From Marinobacter sp. 1-4A (lineage in GTDB: Bacteria > Pseudomonadota > Gammaproteobacteria > Pseudomonadales > Oleiphilaceae): DNA of 64,000 nt. Positions 26,724 to 34,957 of this stretch are shown here, in pieces. Location: NCBI RefSeq assembly GCF_016597725.1, contig NZ_VCGY01000005.1, positions 310,001 through 374,000 on the forward strand, given 5' to 3'. The translations under genes were made by a program, and so were the position numbers. How positions within the stretch are numbered: position 1 is the stretch's first letter; each line of letters begins with the position of its first letter. The notes beneath the pieces are model-generated. The model was not told the DNA's origin. It made no database searches and saw only the letters and a list, made by a program, of their open reading frames with translations.

Positions 26724-27623
26724 TCAGGCTACCGGATTAAACTCAATAGCGGCTGCCTGCGCCTGTAAGCGGTCCACCAGAAACTCCATCACAATACGAA
26801 CTCTCGCCATCTGATGCGTGTCCTGGCTTACATGCACCCATAGATCAACACTTTCACCCTCAAGAGGGTCTGACAGGCGGCGTAACTCTTTTGTGCCCTC
26901 TCCCAAATAACATGGCAATACCGCAAGGCCTGCACCTGATCGCGCCAGCGCATGCATGGCATGCAAGCTGTTGCAGCGGATAACGGAAGTGGCATTTTTC
27001 AAATGCTTGCGATACCAGCGACCTGTTGCCAGATGGCTAAAGGTGTCATCCGGAATTATCCAAAGACACTCCTCAGGCTGGTTTTCAATATCCATATTAC
27101 GGTGGCGACGACAATAACTGGCAGAGCCATAGACTGCGGATTCAATCGCCGCTATGCGTTCTCCTTCCAGAGTTGCCTGAGGTTTGTTCTCAGGACGCAG
27201 AGTGAGGTCCGCCTCCCTGTGCGTGAGATTGGTTACGTCGTTATCGGTAAGCACTTCTAACTCAATATCCGGATACTCACGCACCAGCTCGGCCAAAACC
27301 GATCCGAGCAGCTCGCTCATCATCGTGTCTTCAGCCGCCAAACGCACCTTTCCTACCGGGGCTGCATCCTGCCCGACCAGCTTGCGCTCGAGATTTTCCA
27401 TCTCCACGGACAGTTTTTCCGCATTACGGAAAGCGGTTTCCCCTACCGGCGTTAGCTGTAGTCCATCTCGGTTGCGCTCAAAAAACTGCACCCCCAAAGA
27501 CTCTTCCATCTGGTCTAACCGGCGCAAAACCGTCGTTTGATGAACGCCCAGTATTTCTCCGGCTTTAGCGAGAGTTCCACCTATTGCCAGAGCGTGTATA
27601 TATCGAAGATAATCCCAATCCAT
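26724..27623 (-). CDS. LysR-family transcriptional regulator
   Basis: A 299-residue LysR-type regulator: helix-turn-helix at about residues 16-40 (GGTLAKAGEILGVHQTTVLRRLDQMEESLG), followed by a periplasmic-binding-like effector domain. Its target is unknown. It is divergent from the 64-residue gene at 27768, whose promoter lies in the 145-base gap, so that gene is the first candidate target. Confidence 0.92.
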   Translation of the reverse strand: MDWDYLRYIHALAIGGTLAKAGEILGVHQTTVLRRLDQMEESLGVQFFERNRDGLQLTPVGETAFRNAEKLSVEMENLERKLVGQDAAPVGKVRLAAEDTMMSELLGSVLAELVREYPDIELEVLTDNDVTNLTHREADLTLRPENKPQATLEGERIAAIESAVYGSASYCRRHRNMDIENQPEECLWIIPDDTFSHLATGRWYRKHLKNATSVIRCNSLHAMHALARSGAGLAVLPCYLGEGTKELRRLSDPLEGESVDLWVHVSQDTHQMARVRIVMEFLVDRLQAQAAAIEFNPVA

Positions 27624-27664
27624 AGCTACTGCATATTTGCAACGTGAGTACGGAGTTTAACGTA

Positions 27665-27693
27665 TTTACGCTGCAAAAAAATACCCCTATACT
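27665..27693 (+). promoter_or_regulatory. sigma-70 promoter for the 64-residue gene
   Basis: TTTACG at 27665-27670, exact 17-base spacer, TATACT at 27688-27693 (4 of 6 and 5 of 6 consensus matches). Inverted TTTGCA/TGCAAA half-sites flank the region just upstream (27635-27677) and might be LysR contacts. Confidence 0.6.
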
Positions 27694-27767
27694 TGGCTGT
27701 AAATTCGGGCTAATCCCATTTTATTCACTGACAAATAGCAACTCACCAGATAAGGGAGGAAGTCGCT

Positions 27768-27962
27768 ATGGCACAAAGACATATGACAACCGTTCAACCG
27801 CTACCGTCCAGTATCCTCCACAACAGTACTGCGGTGAGAAGTCAGCACACACGTGCGGCTGCAAAGATGGCGGTTCAATTTATGAGCCGCAAACTACGGT
27901 CATTTAACCGTAAGGCTGTAGCTGTAACGCCTGACATCACCCAGATGCAAGGCGGACACTGA
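27768..27962 (+). CDS. small basic protein of unknown function (64 aa)
   Basis: I do not recognise it. The protein is basic, has no membrane segment or signal peptide, and has a central Arg/Lys/Ala-rich helix-like stretch (about residues 22-50). Support for it being real: an AAGGGAGG ribosome site ends 8 bases before the ATG, a good sigma-70 promoter stands at 27665-27693, and a strong bidirectional terminator follows at 28031-28064. It therefore forms a complete monocistronic unit, divergent from a LysR gene. Confidence 0.7.
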   Translation: MAQRHMTTVQPLPSSILHNSTAVRSQHTRAAAKMAVQFMSRKLRSFNRKAVAVTPDITQMQGGH

Positions 27963-28030
27963 TTCCAGTCGGGTTAACGTAAAGAGCTGCACCTTATAGC
28001 GCAGCTCTGAAGCAACTAGCCAAACTGAAA

Positions 28031-28067
28031 ACGCCGGTGGTTCTGACCCCAGAGCCACCGGCGTTTT
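28031..28067. terminator. bidirectional rho-independent terminator
   Basis: Stem ACGCCGGTGGTTCT (28031-28044) with AGAGCCACCGGCGT (28051-28064), 14 pairs including one G-U, loop GACCCC, followed by TTTT; on the other strand it is also followed by TTTTC. It lies between the 64-residue gene and the convergent acyl-CoA synthetase. Confidence 0.85.
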
Positions 28068-28078
28068 GCATTGTTACG

Positions 28079-29761
28079 TTAGAACTCCCACACCACTTTC
28101 TTTTTCTCCTCAAACCAAGCATCCATTTTGCGGTTGTATACATCCTCAATCACATTACGCTTGATTTTCATGGTGGGCGTCAGCATGCCGTTCTCCATGG
28201 TCCAAGGCTCTTTCACAACAACCACAAACGACACTTTTTCATGGGCCTCGCAGCCTTCGTTCACCGCATCCAATTCGTTTAGCAGCTCCTGCTCCAACTC
28301 CTCCCGGTTCATTCCTGCTGCAAGCGCATCTCGAACTTCCTCTGATAGAAGCAGCATCAGGCAGGGTTGAGGCTGGTTTGCCCCAGCCACACAGACTGCT
28401 TCTACCGATGGATGATTAAACCGGTTCTCAATAGGAACCGGCACAACATATTTACCCTTCGACGTTTTAAACAGGTCTTTTACCCTGCCCGTAATTTTTA
28501 GGTAACCATCGGCGTTGATTTCACCCATATCTCCGGTTTTGAGAAAACCATCGGGGGTAACGTCTTCGCGAGTTTTCTCTTCGTCCTGATAGTAGCCCAA
28601 CATCATGCCGGGGCTTTTCACCAGCAGCTCTCCACCATCGCCTATACGGTGTTCCACCCCAGGGTTTGTCACACCCACATAGCCGATTCTGGCCTGCCCG
28701 GGTCGGCTCGCGTGGGAGTAACCGAAGTTTTCCGTCATACCGTAGACTTCCAGCAATTCCAGCCCTAGGTTTCGATACCAGGTAATTATCTCTTCAGACA
28801 GAGGTGCCGCCCCTGTTAGGGCGGCCCGGCAATGATCCAACCCCAGCTGTTTGAGAACCTTCTTTTTCACCACGGAGCGAATAAGCGGAATATTGAACAA
28901 TAGCTTTTGCTTTTTGGGCGGCAACTTGGCGTTGATGCCAAGGTAAAATTTCATCCACAGCCGAGGAACCGAGAAGAACAGGGTCGGCCGGGCACGCTGC
29001 AAATCCTGCTGGAAGGTATCCAGTGTATTAGCGAAATACACATGAAAGCCGAAGTACAGCGATTGGGTTTCAACCGCCGCTCGTTCAGCCACGTGGGCCA
29101 GAGGCAGATAAGACAGCATGCGATCCTCTGACGAAGCCGTAAACATCTGCTGTAAACCATCCGCAACTGACATCATCGCGCGAAAACTGTGCATTACACC
29201 CTTGGGGCGCCCGGTACTTCCAGAGGTATAAGCAATGGTGGCCAAGGTATCAGGATCTGGTAGTACCGGCGTTGCGGGTTCATGCTCGGCAATGATCTCC
29301 AACCATTTGGGCGTATCATCTCGCGGCGACATAGGCAAAGAGATAATGGGTAGATCTGAAGGAATGTGCCCTTTTATATCGTTCCAACCATCTGCTGTTC
29401 CGTCGAGCTTACCCAAAAACAGCAATTTTGCTCCGCTGTGCTCAAGGATATAGGCAGCTGCCTCGCCATTAAGCGTAGGGTAAAGCGGCACAGAGACATG
29501 CCCGGCAGCCCAGATGGCAAGATCCGACAATAGCCAGTGCGCGCTGTTTTTGCCCAGAATGGCGATTTTGCTGCGCTCTGGCAGCTCAAGACTGTTGATA
29601 TGAGCCGCCATACGTGACACCTGATCAGCGGCTTGTTTCCAGGTAATGTCTGCCACAGAGCCGTCAGGGTATGGCTGGGTCAGATAGACCTTTTCAGGGC
29701 TTTTTTCTGCCCAATAGAATAAACAGTGCAAAGAGGTCTGCCTGTCGGGATTTACTGCCAT
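28079..29761 (-). CDS. long-chain acyl-CoA synthetase (AMP-binding)
   Basis: ANL-superfamily ligase (560 aa) of the eukaryotic-like long-chain/FAA1 (COG1022) type. P-loop AYTSGSTGRPKGVMHSFRA at about residues 173-191, the domain pattern SYLPLAHVAERAAVE at about 219, VYGMTENFGYSHASRPG at about 340, and DGFLKTGDMGEINADGYLKITGRVKDLFKTSKGKYVVP at about 400-437. It activates long-chain fatty acids for beta-oxidation or lipid (possibly wax ester) synthesis. It is a different subfamily from the ligase at 3403-5046, so chain-length or role differs. Confidence 0.9.
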   Translation of the reverse strand: MAVNPDRQTSLHCLFYWAEKSPEKVYLTQPYPDGSVADITWKQAADQVSRMAAHINSLELPERSKIAILGKNSAHWLLSDLAIWAAGHVSVPLYPTLNGEAAAYILEHSGAKLLFLGKLDGTADGWNDIKGHIPSDLPIISLPMSPRDDTPKWLEIIAEHEPATPVLPDPDTLATIAYTSGSTGRPKGVMHSFRAMMSVADGLQQMFTASSEDRMLSYLPLAHVAERAAVETQSLYFGFHVYFANTLDTFQQDLQRARPTLFFSVPRLWMKFYLGINAKLPPKKQKLLFNIPLIRSVVKKKVLKQLGLDHCRAALTGAAPLSEEIITWYRNLGLELLEVYGMTENFGYSHASRPGQARIGYVGVTNPGVEHRIGDGGELLVKSPGMMLGYYQDEEKTREDVTPDGFLKTGDMGEINADGYLKITGRVKDLFKTSKGKYVVPVPIENRFNHPSVEAVCVAGANQPQPCLMLLLSEEVRDALAAGMNREELEQELLNELDAVNEGCEAHEKVSFVVVVKEPWTMENGMLTPTMKIKRNVIEDVYNRKMDAWFEEKKKVVWEF

Positions 29762-29946
29762 GAAAACTCCTTATTTTTGTTATCGCTGTTGGCTCAAAGC
29801 CAACCTTGAGATATTGACCCAGTTTAATAAGTGTCTATACGGATAGTAGCGGTATTTTGGAAGACCTCAATGGCATTAAACACCTGCCTCACTGGCTAAA
29901 CCAACCCATAGTCAGCAAGTGGCCGAGTGCGGCTGATAATTTTTAT

Positions 29947-29974
29947 GTGACATTCATCAAGATTGGTCTAGAGT
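29947..29974 (+). promoter_or_regulatory. possible promoter for the 35-residue membrane peptide
   Basis: GTGACA at 29947-29952 and TAGAGT at 29969-29974 with 16-base spacing. Reasonable -35 (5 of 6), weak -10 (4 of 6). Confidence 0.3.
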
Positions 29975-30018
29975 GGAAACTGCAGCGTATCGAATTCCAT
30001 CACTCATAGGAGATCACC

Positions 30019-30126
30019 ATGAGACAATCGACCCGCTCTTTCCTAATCTTCCCTGCTTGGGGATTTATTCTGCTTGGATCAGCCGCTTTTTTATACAGCG
30101 CCTACGCGGGCATGCTGGGCTCCTGA
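30019..30126 (+). CDS. small membrane protein, 35 residues
   Basis: A short gene below usual size limits. The ATG follows AGGAG at 6 bases. Translation gives a basic N-terminus (MRQSTRS) and one hydrophobic helix (about residues 8-28) with aromatic residues, ending AGMLGS. The layout is that of a single-pass inner-membrane micro-protein. Function is unknown. It sits alone in a 398-base gap between the acyl-CoA synthetase (divergent) and an Lrp-type regulator (convergent). Confidence 0.6.
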   Translation: MRQSTRSFLIFPAWGFILLGSAAFLYSAYAGMLGS

Positions 30127-30158
30127 GAATCGTGCGTTAGAACAACATGGGAAAGCGC

Positions 30159-30587
30159 CTAACGGCGGAAGCGGGTTTCTAATACCACTGCCGAGTTAGT
30201 GCGCTCAACACCCTCAAGATTACCAATCTCATCCAATACAGCACTCAGCTCTTCCAACGACTGTGCCTGCAAAATCGCGATAAGATCGTACTCCCCGCTT
30301 ACCGAAAACAGCTGTGACACCTGACTAATGCCTTCAAGCAATGAGTTGGTTCGTGCCGTCAGCTTCTGGGCAACCTTTATCGAAACATGCGCTTCAACTT
30401 GGTTGGACGAGAAAGCGCCTCCCAGTTGAACTGCATAGCCCGCAATAACACCGCTGGCTTCCAGCCGAGCTATCCTGTTTTGCACCGTTGAGCGCGACAG
30501 ATGCAGCGCCTTGGCTAAGTCCGTAATGCTGATTCTGGCGTTGTGCCGCAGCAGCATAAGAAGCTTCTGGTCTTTATGATTGATCAT
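30159..30587 (-). CDS. Lrp/AsnC family transcriptional regulator
   Basis: A 142-residue feast/famine regulator. N-terminal winged HTH (residues 5-50; LAKALHLSRSTVQNRIARLE), then the ligand-binding RAM domain ending AVVLETRFRR; VSGEYDLIAILQA is the usual ligand-loop motif. It is divergent from astA with a 116-base gap, so control of astA-DUF1338 by an amino acid (perhaps arginine) is a reasonable inference. Confidence 0.9.
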   Translation of the reverse strand: MINHKDQKLLMLLRHNARISITDLAKALHLSRSTVQNRIARLEASGVIAGYAVQLGGAFSSNQVEAHVSIKVAQKLTARTNSLLEGISQVSQLFSVSGEYDLIAILQAQSLEELSAVLDEIGNLEGVERTNSAVVLETRFRR

Positions 30588-30703
30588 TTTGGCAAGCCTC
30601 TAGGTTATTTTGATAAAAGCATAGCTCATTACGATCAATATGCATCTGCAAACTGGCAGTACCCCGCGGCATACTGTTTCAAAACAACGTCAGGTTGCAG
30701 CCT

Positions 30704-31810
30704 ATGATCATTCGCCCTATTACCGACAAAGATCTGGACACCCTGTTTCAGATAGCTGAAGAGTCCGGCCCGGGGTTCACGTCTTTAATGCCCGATAAGG
30801 ATGCTTTGGCACAAAAAGTTGACCATTCCATGGCCAGTTTTGAGCGCAAGGTGGTTCGTCCTGCCGATGAACACTATTTATTTGTGCTAGAGGATGAAGC
30901 CACTGGCGACGTTATGGGCACAACCGGTATTGAGGCCAACGCAGGGCACACTCAGCCGCTTTACCATTTCCGGCGCAACACGGTTACTCACCATTCCCGG
31001 GATCTTGATCTTCGCCGCAGCGTAGAAACCCTCACCCGCTGCAACCATTACACCGGCTATTCCGAAATTTGCTCGCTCTATTTACGCCCGGAATTCCGTC
31101 AAGCCAACGCGGGGAAACTACTCTCCCGGGTACGCTTCCTATTTATGGCCCTGCACCCCGAGCGTTTTTCACACAATATAATTGCCGAAATGCGTGGGGT
31201 TTCGGATGCTGCCGGCCAGTCACCGTTCTGGAATTGGTTGAGAGCCCACTTCGTGGATATGGAGTTCGGCCAGGCTACGCATTTGGTTGGCGCTGGCTAC
31301 ACGGACTTCATTGATGAGCTGATGCCATCTCACCCACTTTATACCTGCCTTATGAGCCCAGAAGCCCGCGCGGTTCTCAGCCAAGTGCACAGCCAAACCC
31401 GGCCAGCTTTGCGGATACTTGAAGCAGAAGGATTTCAACACAAAGGGTTTATAGATCTTTTTGATGCAGGGCCAACGGTTGAGTGTGCACTGGCCGACAT
31501 TCGCAGTGTGAGAACCTCTAATGTCTGCAGAGCCAGAGTTGGTGGGTCAGAAGCATTTGGGAAAACCGGATTTGGGCACAGGCAACATGGGGAAAACGGG
31601 CCAACACTTATAACCAACGCAGTTACAGCAGACTTTCGGGCAACGATCACAGCCGACGCATTCGAGGAGTCAGGTAACCTGATCATCTCTCCTGCGCTGG
31701 CTGACAAACTTCACCTTGAAGACGGCGATCTCTCGCGCATTTTGCCGCTGAGCCAAGCGAGACCAGCACAAACCCGAAATACCGCCATGGAGTTAAGTTA
31801 TGCATACTGA
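30704..31810 (+). CDS. astA: arginine N-succinyltransferase
   Basis: Cytoplasmic enzyme (368 aa) of the AST pathway: transfers succinyl from succinyl-CoA to the alpha-amino group of arginine. N-terminal IIRPITDKDLDTLFQIAEESGPGFTSL, the GTTGIEANAG motif, FRRNTVTHHSRDL, and CSLYLRPEFRQANAGKLLSRVRFLFMA are diagnostic. The ATG at 30704 is preferred to a TTG three codons upstream. No astB, astC, astD or astE lies nearby. Its end overlaps the DUF1338 gene by 11 bases. Confidence 0.93.
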   Translation: MIIRPITDKDLDTLFQIAEESGPGFTSLMPDKDALAQKVDHSMASFERKVVRPADEHYLFVLEDEATGDVMGTTGIEANAGHTQPLYHFRRNTVTHHSRDLDLRRSVETLTRCNHYTGYSEICSLYLRPEFRQANAGKLLSRVRFLFMALHPERFSHNIIAEMRGVSDAAGQSPFWNWLRAHFVDMEFGQATHLVGAGYTDFIDELMPSHPLYTCLMSPEARAVLSQVHSQTRPALRILEAEGFQHKGFIDLFDAGPTVECALADIRSVRTSNVCRARVGGSEAFGKTGFGHRQHGENGPTLITNAVTADFRATITADAFEESGNLIISPALADKLHLEDGDLSRILPLSQARPAQTRNTAMELSYAY

Positions 31811-32606
31811 TCGCAACGCTTTATTCGAAAATCTTTGGGTGGATTATCAAAATGTTACGCCATCGGCTGTGCAAATACATCGTATTTTAGGGGCCGAGGA
31901 AGGCCAAGCAATCATCAACGATCATATCGCGCTGCGCACTTTCAACTTGCAGCCTGTAGGGTTGGGTGCACTTGCAGAACACTTTCTAGGCTTAGGGTAC
32001 CGAGAAGGAGGCGATTACCACTTCAAAGCCAAAAAGCTCTATGCCCGCCATTATGAGCACCCGGACCCAGAGGCTCCACGGGTGTTTATTTCAGAGTTGC
32101 TAACGGAACAATGCTCTCCAGAGCTTCAAACAGTGGTGAAAAAGTTAGTCGAAGGAGTCACCGAGGAAAGCGTTGCTGCAGACAATTTTCTGTATTCAGG
32201 CCGACATTGGAGTTTGGATTACGACACCTATCGCAAGCTGTTAGACGAAAGCGAATATGCAGCTTGGCTCGCAGCTTGGGGTTACCGGGCAAATCATTTC
32301 ACCGTAAGCGTAAATCATCTGCATAACTTTAAGACAGTCGCTGATATCAACCAACTCTTGAAGGATAACGGCTTCAAGGTGAATGCTTCCGGCGGCGAAG
32401 TGAAAGGCTCTCCGGAGGATTTGCTTGAGCAGTCTTCCACCATGGCCGACCGGGTTCCGGTTCAGTTTAGGGATCGGGAAGTAACCATTCCCAGCTGTTT
32501 TTATGAGTTCGCATTACGCTATGCCAAACCCGACGGCAGCCTATACAACGGATTTGTTGCCGCCTCTGCAGACAAGATCTTCGAGAGTACCAACGCCAGT
32601 ATGTAG
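31800..32606 (+). CDS. DUF1338 family protein (short form)
   Basis: A 268-residue protein of DUF1338, the family of the non-heme iron 2-oxoadipate dioxygenase/decarboxylase HglS/YdcJ (which is longer, about 460 aa). The metal-ligand region INDHIALRTFNL is near residues 38-49; HFTVSVNHLHNF near 163 and CFYEFALRYA near the end are further candidate ligand motifs. The 11-base overlap with astA suggests a linked role in arginine or a related 2-oxo-acid route; the substrate of the short form is not known to me. Confidence 0.8.
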   Translation: MHTDRNALFENLWVDYQNVTPSAVQIHRILGAEEGQAIINDHIALRTFNLQPVGLGALAEHFLGLGYREGGDYHFKAKKLYARHYEHPDPEAPRVFISELLTEQCSPELQTVVKKLVEGVTEESVAADNFLYSGRHWSLDYDTYRKLLDESEYAAWLAAWGYRANHFTVSVNHLHNFKTVADINQLLKDNGFKVNASGGEVKGSPEDLLEQSSTMADRVPVQFRDREVTIPSCFYEFALRYAKPDGSLYNGFVAASADKIFESTNASM

Positions 32607-32611
32607 AACCT

Positions 32612-32657
32612 TAACGGCGCACTGTGCAGACCAGCAGACCCTGCTTACGCGCCGTTA
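32612..32657 (+). terminator. hairpin after the DUF1338 gene
   Basis: Arms TAACGGCGC (32612-32620) and GCGCCGTTA (32649-32657) enclose a second stem GCAG/CTGC. Starts 5 bases after the stop. A T5 run follows about 14 bases later, so the terminator role is probable but not classical. Confidence 0.5.
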
Positions 32658-32816
32658 CAAAGAAATAACTTTTTACAACGGTGCGCAGCAAGTTAATTGT
32701 CTACTTTTTAAGCATCAGTATGTTTAACAGGCAGCCAGTTGATGAGCATTGCAAGTGGCTGCATAACAACAAAATAGCGGCAACGCCTCAAGGGCAAGCT
32801 CCGCTGGAGAAGAGAA

Positions 32817-33482
32817 ATGTCTGCATCCGTAAACCATCTCGAAGAGCGCACCCAAGATTCGGGCGAACTGCTTGAAGACATCATGCCTTCTGCGATCACT
32901 CTGGCGATGATGCTGCGCCATAAAAAAATGGCCGCATGGCTGCGCTCAGAGCTCGATGGCTATCAGGATCATGATGCCGCCCCTCCCTATCGAAAAGATT
33001 TGCCTGGACACATTGTTGCGAAATCCCCGCAATACGGATGGATTCCAGCGCCGGTAAGTGATCAACAAACGAAAGAGTTTGCTCACCTTGACCTGATCGA
33101 CGGCACCAAGTCTTTGGAAAAAATCTGCGTCAACAGCAAAAAAGGCGACGGCAATCGTCTGCTGTTGGATGCCGATGACATGGCCATCCTGCAGAAGCAG
33201 ATCAACCTCAGTGCCGAGCTGGCCATCAATCTCAGCAGAGACGTTTACTCAGGCATTCTCAGAACCGTGCGCGGCGCTGTGTATTTGTGGACACAGGCAC
33301 TTATAGAAAAAGGCTTGGAGGGAGACCATAACCATTACAGCCGTGAGGAACGTGCTCTGGTTGCAGAACTGGACACCCCCGAGCACTTTTGGCGCACAGC
33401 AATGGATAATTTAGACACACTGCCAATTCCCGACGTGCGTTCTGCCGGATTTTTCGAACGGATGTTTGGGCGGGCAAGCTAG
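32817..33482 (+). CDS. AbiTii-domain-like protein
   Basis: A 221-residue soluble protein. Residues about 17-65 fit the AbiTii pattern as I remember it: a helix with LxxLA+.L..K.+AAWL+SELDGY, then D....PPYRK. The C-terminal half is helical, with VYSGILRTVRGAVYLWTQALIEK and ending RSAGFFERMFG. AbiTii was named for abortive-infection genes, but many members have no tested role. There is no partner gene: neighbours are DUF1338 and a lipoprotein. Start ATG 32817 follows GGAGAAGAG. Anti-phage function is only a possibility. Confidence 0.55.
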   Translation: MSASVNHLEERTQDSGELLEDIMPSAITLAMMLRHKKMAAWLRSELDGYQDHDAAPPYRKDLPGHIVAKSPQYGWIPAPVSDQQTKEFAHLDLIDGTKSLEKICVNSKKGDGNRLLLDADDMAILQKQINLSAELAINLSRDVYSGILRTVRGAVYLWTQALIEKGLEGDHNHYSREERALVAELDTPEHFWRTAMDNLDTLPIPDVRSAGFFERMFGRAS

Positions 33483-33509
33483 AGAACCGCTGATTAGGCT
33501 AAACTACCA

Positions 33510-33550
33510 CCTTGTTCCCGAACAATTCCATTTTGTTCCATGCAACAAGG
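33510..33550 (+). promoter_or_regulatory. alternating inverted repeats over the lipoprotein ribosome site
   Basis: TTGTTC (33512-33517), GAACAA (33520-33525) and TTGTTC (33533-33538) form two overlapping palindromes. CCTTGTT (33510-33516) can also pair with AACAAGG (33544-33550), which includes part of the AAGGAG Shine-Dalgarno of the gene at 33558. It could be a repressor operator or an RNA hairpin hiding the ribosome site. Confidence 0.45.
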
Positions 33551-33557
33551 AGTAGCG

Positions 33558-34055
33558 ATGAAGCCTGTTGTCACACTTACAATTGCCTGCCTGCTCTTAC
33601 TGACTGGCTGCCAGTCACTGTCAGACACTCCCCCTGAGAGCGCGGCGGGCAATGAAAACCGGTCATCAAAAGCCGAAGCGGCAGACCGCAATACGGTTCT
33701 CCTGAGCGCCCAGCACTGCCTGAGCGAATACCTTAAGGAACAGGGCCGAGTTCATTACGGCCCCTGCCTTAAAATCATCACGATTAACGGTGATACGCCA
33801 CAAGTTCGGCAGGATGGCTTTATCGCCCTTCCCGTTGCTACCCCGATGACTCTCGGCATCAGTTGCGTCTATCGCCATGCCGACGGTTCGCCGATCCCCG
33901 TCACCATGGAAACAGCCGATTTCAGCATCTCTGCGCAAGCCTTCACCAAGCCGGGAAACCGTTGGTATCTGCACGCACACACGCAAGCAAGGCAGGTTAT
34001 TGGTTGTGAACCCACACTGTCACGATCAACAAAACCAACTCAGGCAACAGATTGA
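33558..34055 (+). CDS. lipoprotein of unknown function
   Basis: A 165-residue protein with a lipoprotein signal: hydrophobic core LTIACLLLLTGC with lipobox Cys at residue 17. The mature part has Cys residues in HCLSEY, GPCLKI, SCVYRH and GCEP that could form disulfides. I do not recognise the family. ATG 33558 follows AAGGAG; the upstream frame start at 33540 lies before the ribosome site. The stop overlaps the TTG start of the hydrolase gene (TTGA), so it is the first gene of a three-gene operon with a hydrolase and a ZIP transporter. Confidence 0.7.
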   Translation: MKPVVTLTIACLLLLTGCQSLSDTPPESAAGNENRSSKAEAADRNTVLLSAQHCLSEYLKEQGRVHYGPCLKIITINGDTPQVRQDGFIALPVATPMTLGISCVYRHADGSPIPVTMETADFSISAQAFTKPGNRWYLHAHTQARQVIGCEPTLSRSTKPTQATD

Positions 34056-34957
34056 AAACGCTGGTTCTGCGCGATGGGCGCACATTAGCCTACACAGACG
34101 TTGGCGACCTGCACGGCTACCCTCTGATTTTTGGTCACGGCATGCCAGGGTGCCGGCTACAAGGCCAGTTTTTCCATAATCAAGCACTGAGACATGGCTT
34201 CAGAGTTCTTGCGCCTGACCGCCCCGGTATCGGTGGTTCAGGCGATCAACAGGGACGCCATTTACTGGATTACCCGAAGGATATTGAGCAACTGGCAGAC
34301 TCACTTGGCTTGGAGACATTCAGTCACTTCGGCTGGTCTAGCGGCGGGTCGCGCACTCTGGCCTGCTGTTACGCACTGAGTGAGAGAGTGGAACTGGGCG
34401 TTTGCCTCTCGGGTTACACCAATTTTTCAGAATACGACAGCCGCCAAACACTGCGCGAGGGAGCCAACTGGCCAATTCCATGGCTGGCACGATATAGTCC
34501 CGGTCTCGTAAAGCTCTCAGTGCGACTTATAGCCCGCCTCTCCCGACGCCACCCAAGGCTATACATGCGGGAAGCGAAGAAGCTGGTTAACCAATCTGAT
34601 CACGACCTGCTAAACCTGTTGCTGCGTGGAGATACCTTCCAACAAGACCAGATGGTCTGTATGGAAAGCGGCGGTAAGGCCATAGCAACCGACCTGCTCA
34701 CCGAGCTTAAGGACTGGGGTTTTCGCTTAAATCAGGTACCGACACCGATTCTGATATACCAAGGAGAGGACGATGCATTCGTGCCCGTAGACTACGCACG
34801 TCACCTTGCGGAACATCTACCTAATGCAGAACTGACTTTGCTTCCTGCCACTGGGCACCTCTACCCCTTAGCGGAAGATTTCCAAGACAAGCTGTTCACA
34901 AACATTCGTCGACGACTAGCAAATAAAACTGATGTAAGGAGCCCCTTGCCATCATGA
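34052..34957 (+). CDS. alpha/beta hydrolase
   Basis: A 301-residue alpha/beta-hydrolase. Oxyanion region HGMPGCRLQG at about residues 29-38, nucleophile elbow GWSSG (Ser96), acid in YQGEDDAFVPVDYA (about 242-255), and His in ATGHLYP near residue 275, so the catalytic triad appears complete. The substrate is not apparent. The start is TTG at 34052, overlapping the lipoprotein stop; there is no better ATG. The stop overlaps the ZIP transporter start by four bases. Confidence 0.85.
   Translation: MKTLVLRDGRTLAYTDVGDLHGYPLIFGHGMPGCRLQGQFFHNQALRHGFRVLAPDRPGIGGSGDQQGRHLLDYPKDIEQLADSLGLETFSHFGWSSGGSRTLACCYALSERVELGVCLSGYTNFSEYDSRQTLREGANWPIPWLARYSPGLVKLSVRLIARLSRRHPRLYMREAKKLVNQSDHDLLNLLLRGDTFQQDQMVCMESGGKAIATDLLTELKDWGFRLNQVPTPILIYQGEDDAFVPVDYARHLAEHLPNAELTLLPATGHLYPLAEDFQDKLFTNIRRRLANKTDVRSPLPS

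Noticed and set aside
27644..27907. 87-residue frame overlapping the 64-residue gene
   Set aside because: No ribosome site and it begins upstream of the predicted promoter; the +1 frame at 27768 has the good AAGGGAGG site.
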